This document shows positions 6,027-8,805 of a stretch of DNA of 8,805 bases, one piece after another (position 1 is the first letter of the stretch; each line of letters opens with the position of its first letter). The notes under the pieces were generated by a model that searched no databases, was not told the origin of the DNA, and saw nothing but the letters and a program-made list of their open reading frames with translations. Location of the stretch: positions 1 through 8,805 of the forward strand of contig QBLP01000174.1 of the NCBI GenBank assembly GCA_003070825.1, in the 5' to 3' direction. A program made the position numbers and the translations under genes. The stretch is from Halanaerobium sp. (GTDB lineage: Bacteria > Bacillota > Halanaerobiia > Halanaerobiales > Halanaerobiaceae).

Positions 6027-7546
6027 TAATTTCTCACCTCAACTTCCTGGCCGGCTTCTAAATTGCTTTGTCCTCTAATTATAACATCCTCATCAGCATT
6101 TAAACCTGCCAGAATTTCAACTCTGCTGTCAGTTTTAATTCCTATTTTTAAATCTTTTCTGACGGCTTTTCCATCTTCTACCACAAAAAGATATGGATTA
6201 TCACTATTAAGATTAACAATACTCTCTATTGGTACAACTACAGCTGAACCTGATTTTCCTTTAGTGATTTTAACATCTGCAAACATTCCAGCTCTTAACC
6301 TGTGCTCCAGGTTAGGTATCTTAACTTTCACTAAAAATGTTTTGCTTGCCCGGTCTGCAGCAGGAGCTATATTAGTAACTTCTCCTTTAATGTAATGCTG
6401 CATTGTTTCAGCCCTCACCTCAACTGTATCACCTTTATTAATCGTAGAAACTGTTGCCGCAGTTACATCTATTTCTGCATATAACTGATCAATATTTATT
6501 AAATTAAGAACCGTCTGACCTGCAGGAATCATTTCTCCTTCATCAAAATTTACTCGATTTATCAATCCTGAAAAAGGAGCGGTAATCTGACTTTTAGTAA
6601 TTTGATTCTTAATTTCGTCTAATCTCGCCTCTGCCTGTTTAACCGCAGCAAAGCTAGCTCTTATTCTTTCTTTTCTTGGACCTCTTTTAGCTTCTTCTAA
6701 ATTTGATTCAGCAACTTTTAAATTTGTACGAGCACTATTTACCTGGCTGCGTGCATTTTCCAGCTGCTGTTTTAATTGTGTAGGATTATTATAAGTTGCC
6801 TTTGTTAATTGATAATTTTTTTCGGCTGCCGCAAGGGAAGTTTCAGCCTGTTTTACTGAAATTTGAGCATTTTTATATGATGATTCTGCATTTTCATAAG
6901 AATTTTTTGCATTCTCATATTCTCTTTCCGAAATCACATTATCTGCATATAAGTTTTTTGATCTTTCATACTCCCTTTCTGCCTGATTATAATTAACTTC
7001 AGCCTGATTCAAGTTTTGCTTAGAAGTCTGAAGCTGCTGCCTGGCACTATTAAGCTGCTGTTCTGCATTTACCAGCTGCTGCTCCAGTGTCCGGCGTTCA
7101 TTATATAATTCCTGCATTAATTCTAAATTTGTTTCTGCACTTTCTAAACTTGCTTTAGCGTTTTCATAATTAGCCTGTATTCTCTTCATCTCTTCTTCTG
7201 TTACGCCATTTTTTAGTTCTTCATAATTGGCACGGGCACTATCTAAAGCCGCTTCAGCCTGATCTTTCTGGATCATAAGTGTCTCATCATCAATTTTTAT
7301 TAATTCCGCACCCTCTTTTACCTGTTCTCCAATCTCGATATTTACCAGATCAGCTACTCCTCCAATTTGGGCAGGAATATTGACATCCTGGATCGGAGTT
7401 AAGGTACCTGTAATCAATTCATCAAGACTAATATCATCAGTTACCGATTTAGCTGTTTCAACAACCTTTGACTCCTGAGCCAGTACCGGCAAACTAACAA
7501 AAAGTAAAATAATTAGTAAACAAATGACTTTATATCTATTTTTCAT
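6026..7546 (-). CDS. Periplasmic adaptor (membrane fusion protein, HlyD/AcrA family) with extended coiled coil
   Basis: 506 residues, longer than the usual 370-400. It would bridge the RND pump in the inner membrane and the TolC-like channel in the outer membrane. A signal peptide (1-23, cut after VLA, no lipobox Cys) is followed by the first lipoyl half (about 53-88, VKEGAELIKIDDE), a helical coiled-coil hairpin (about 93-316), the second lipoyl half (321-353, ITAPFSGLINRVNFDEGE), a beta-barrel domain (about 354-430, with RLRAGMFADVKI) and a membrane-proximal domain (about 431-506). The hairpin turn near residue 200 carries the TolC-contact motif R-x3-L-x6-S as Arg195, Leu199 and Ser206, within the pattern known from AcrA. 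Each arm is about 105 residues, well above AcrA. The start ATG (7544-7546) lies 11 bases inside the end of the channel gene, with GAGGATG (7556-7562) upstream. Its stop overlaps the pump gene by 1 base. Substrate is unknown. Confidence 0.92.
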   Translation of the reverse strand: MKNRYKVICLLIILLFVSLPVLAQESKVVETAKSVTDDISLDELITGTLTPIQDVNIPAQIGGVADLVNIEIGEQVKEGAELIKIDDETLMIQKDQAEAALDSARANYEELKNGVTEEEMKRIQANYENAKASLESAETNLELMQELYNERRTLEQQLVNAEQQLNSARQQLQTSKQNLNQAEVNYNQAEREYERSKNLYADNVISEREYENAKNSYENAESSYKNAQISVKQAETSLAAAEKNYQLTKATYNNPTQLKQQLENARSQVNSARTNLKVAESNLEEAKRGPRKERIRASFAAVKQAEARLDEIKNQITKSQITAPFSGLINRVNFDEGEMIPAGQTVLNLINIDQLYAEIDVTAATVSTINKGDTVEVRAETMQHYIKGEVTNIAPAADRASKTFLVKVKIPNLEHRLRAGMFADVKITKGKSGSAVVVPIESIVNLNSDNPYLFVVEDGKAVRKDLKIGIKTDSRVEILAGLNADEDVIIRGQSNLEAGQEVEVRN

Positions 7547-8805
7547 TGTTTATCACATCCTCAAAATATTCTTTTAAACGACCACTTTTATAGATGGTTC
7601 TAAATAATTCTGTTTCATATTTATATGCTGCCTGTAGTAGAGACGTTTGGGCCTGGTTGTAGGTAGACTGAGCATCAATTACATCTGTATTACTTGCTAC
7701 TCCAGCTTCATAACTTTTATTAGCAATTTCTAAATTTTCTTCAGCATTTTCTAAAGAAAGCTGTTCTAATTCAATTGTTTCTTTATTTTCTTTTACAGTT
7801 AAGATAGAATCTTCTACCTCTATATCTATATTCTCTAATAAATCCTGCCGATTATTAGCTGTTTTTTCTAATTCTTTTTCCTGTTTTTCAGCATTAAGAT
7901 TACCCTTACCTCCATCATAAAGAGGAATATTAACTCCCAGAGTCATTGACCAGCTTTTCTCATCCATAAATTCCTGACCCTGCCAATCATAAGAACCATT
8001 AAGTGAAACACTGGGTCGATAATACTGACCCTCCAGTTTCTGGTTTAACTTTATAATTTCTTTATTTAATTCTAAAATCATAAGTTGTGGATCATTTGCC
8101 AGGGCTGTGTTAAATAGTTTCTGCTGTTCTAATTCCAGTTCGAAATCAATCTCTGGATCACTGGGCTCATAGACTTTATCTGTAGTTAAAATCTGAGTCA
8201 GGCGCCTTCTGGCAATTTTTAAATTATTTTGAGCTGCAGTTAATTCTTCTTCGGCTTTTCTCTGTTCAATCTGACTCTGCAGTAAATCCCGCCGAATTGC
8301 AATTCCAGCCTCTAAATTATTCTTCACTATTCTTAAATGTTCATTTGCAATATCTAAGGCTTCTTTTCGAATTTCAACCATTCCCTGAGTCTGTAGGACT
8401 CCATAATAGGCCTGGATTAAAGAAAAAATCTGAGCTTCAACACTCTGTTCATACTTAGTTCTGGCAATCTCTAAACTATAACCGGCAATTTCTTTCTGCA
8501 TAGAAGCCCTGCCGCCAAGCCATATTGGCTGAGTTAAAGATAGGGATGTGCTGTAATTTTCATCTTCTCCTATTGAAAATTGTACTTGATCAAACTTTGT
8601 GTAAGATGTCTGCAGATCTAAGGTTGGAAAGTATGAGCGCACCGCTAAGTCTATATCTTTTTCTGCCTTCTCAATATCTTTACGAGCATTTTTCAACGTC
8701 CTATTTTCTTCAATTAAAATCTTTACTGCCTCTTCTAAATTAATATTCTCTACTGCCATTACAGCAGGAGTGGATAAGAAAATAACAGTAACTAAAAATA
8801 TGGTA
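7536..8805 (-). CDS. TolC-family outer-membrane efflux channel (5' end beyond right edge)
   Basis: The frame is open to the right edge. The in-window product reads TIFLVTVIFLSTPAVMA then VENINLEEAVKI, which is the hydrophobic core and AxA-type cut site of a signal peptide. The true start therefore lies past base 8805. The ATG at 8757-8759 is inside the signal peptide and is not the start. The mature part, about 405 residues, has the two-fold internal repeat of outer-membrane efflux proteins. Counting from that internal Met, the matched features are QPIWLGGRASMQ (77-88) with IPLYDGGKGNLN (278-289), and LEAGIAIRRDLLQSQ (149-163) with YEAGVASNTDVIDAQ (350-364). Long helices between them form the periplasmic tunnel, and strands near S72-P78 and S271-P279 form the barrel. 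A trimer would give the exit duct for the adaptor and RND pump downstream. There is no lipobox Cys, so it is not an OprM-like lipoprotein. The 3' end overlaps the adaptor start by 11 bases. Confidence 0.92.
   Translation of the reverse strand, partial: TIFLVTVIFLSTPAVMAVENINLEEAVKILIEENRTLKNARKDIEKAEKDIDLAVRSYFPTLDLQTSYTKFDQVQFSIGEDENYSTSLSLTQPIWLGGRASMQKEIAGYSLEIARTKYEQSVEAQIFSLIQAYYGVLQTQGMVEIRKEALDIANEHLRIVKNNLEAGIAIRRDLLQSQIEQRKAEEELTAAQNNLKIARRRLTQILTTDKVYEPSDPEIDFELELEQQKLFNTALANDPQLMILELNKEIIKLNQKLEGQYYRPSVSLNGSYDWQGQEFMDEKSWSMTLGVNIPLYDGGKGNLNAEKQEKELEKTANNRQDLLENIDIEVEDSILTVKENKETIELEQLSLENAEENLEIANKSYEAGVASNTDVIDAQSTYNQAQTSLLQAAYKYETELFRTIYKSGRLKEYFEDVINNEK

Noticed and set aside
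6063..6395. 110-residue plus-strand frame inside the adaptor gene
   Set aside because: It is a shadow of the conserved barrel and lipoyl-domain coding sequence on the other strand, with no family resemblance.
7000..7100. Repeated CTGCTG-type short motifs, possible tandem repeat
   Set aside because: They are Gln/Leu codons of the coiled-coil arm of the adaptor, explained by heptad protein composition and not by a DNA repeat.
1..8805. CRISPR array, tRNA, rRNA, insertion sequence or defence system
   Set aside because: I saw no regularly spaced repeats, cloverleaf sequences, transposase motifs, terminal inverted repeats or nuclease, toxin or antitoxin proteins on either strand. The patatin has a signal peptide and barrel, so it is not a CBASS-type cytoplasmic effector.

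Overview
The window looks like chromosomal DNA from a low-GC, two-membrane (diderm) member of the Firmicutes. Its closest resemblance is to Halanaerobiales, but that placement is inferred from protein style and is not proven. The basis is AT-rich sequence, AGGAGG-type ribosome binding sites, and proteins that need an outer membrane: a secreted beta-barrel protein, a patatin fused to an outer-membrane barrel, and a TolC-type channel. There are no RNA genes, insertion sequences, CRISPR arrays or phage genes. No gap without a gene exceeds about 210 bases.

Left part (1-2713, all minus strand, read right to left): a patatin-like phospholipase with a C-terminal beta-barrel (a type V-d-like autotransporter) is followed after 39 bases by a small secreted protein of unknown function. 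Next comes the start of a small outer-membrane barrel protein that runs off the left edge. A promoter and a perfect 16-bp palindrome lie in front of the patatin gene.

Middle (2714-3181): a divergent promoter drives one plus-strand gene, a 61-residue DmpI-type tautomerase-family protein. It keeps the N-terminal proline but lacks both arginines of classical 4-oxalocrotonate tautomerase. It converges on the efflux operon, and a 12-bp-stem hairpin separates the two.

Right part (3182-8805, all minus strand): a tripartite efflux operon in the order outer-membrane channel (tolC-like, cut by the right edge within its signal peptide), periplasmic adaptor (HlyD/AcrA-like, with a very long coiled-coil hairpin) and inner-membrane RND pump. 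The genes overlap by 11 and 1 bases, so they are probably translationally coupled. Together they would form a drug, solvent or lipid export pump across both membranes.

The RND gene is broken in this sequence. It has an in-frame loss of the TM6-TM7 linker and a second loss, with a +1 frame change, in the second porter half. This is either gene decay or an assembly or consensus error. Most of the window is recognisable envelope biology. The best items for a second look are the doubly deleted RND gene, the patatin-barrel fusion with no room for a POTRA domain and its secreted partner, the long-hairpin adaptor, and the palindrome at the patatin promoter.
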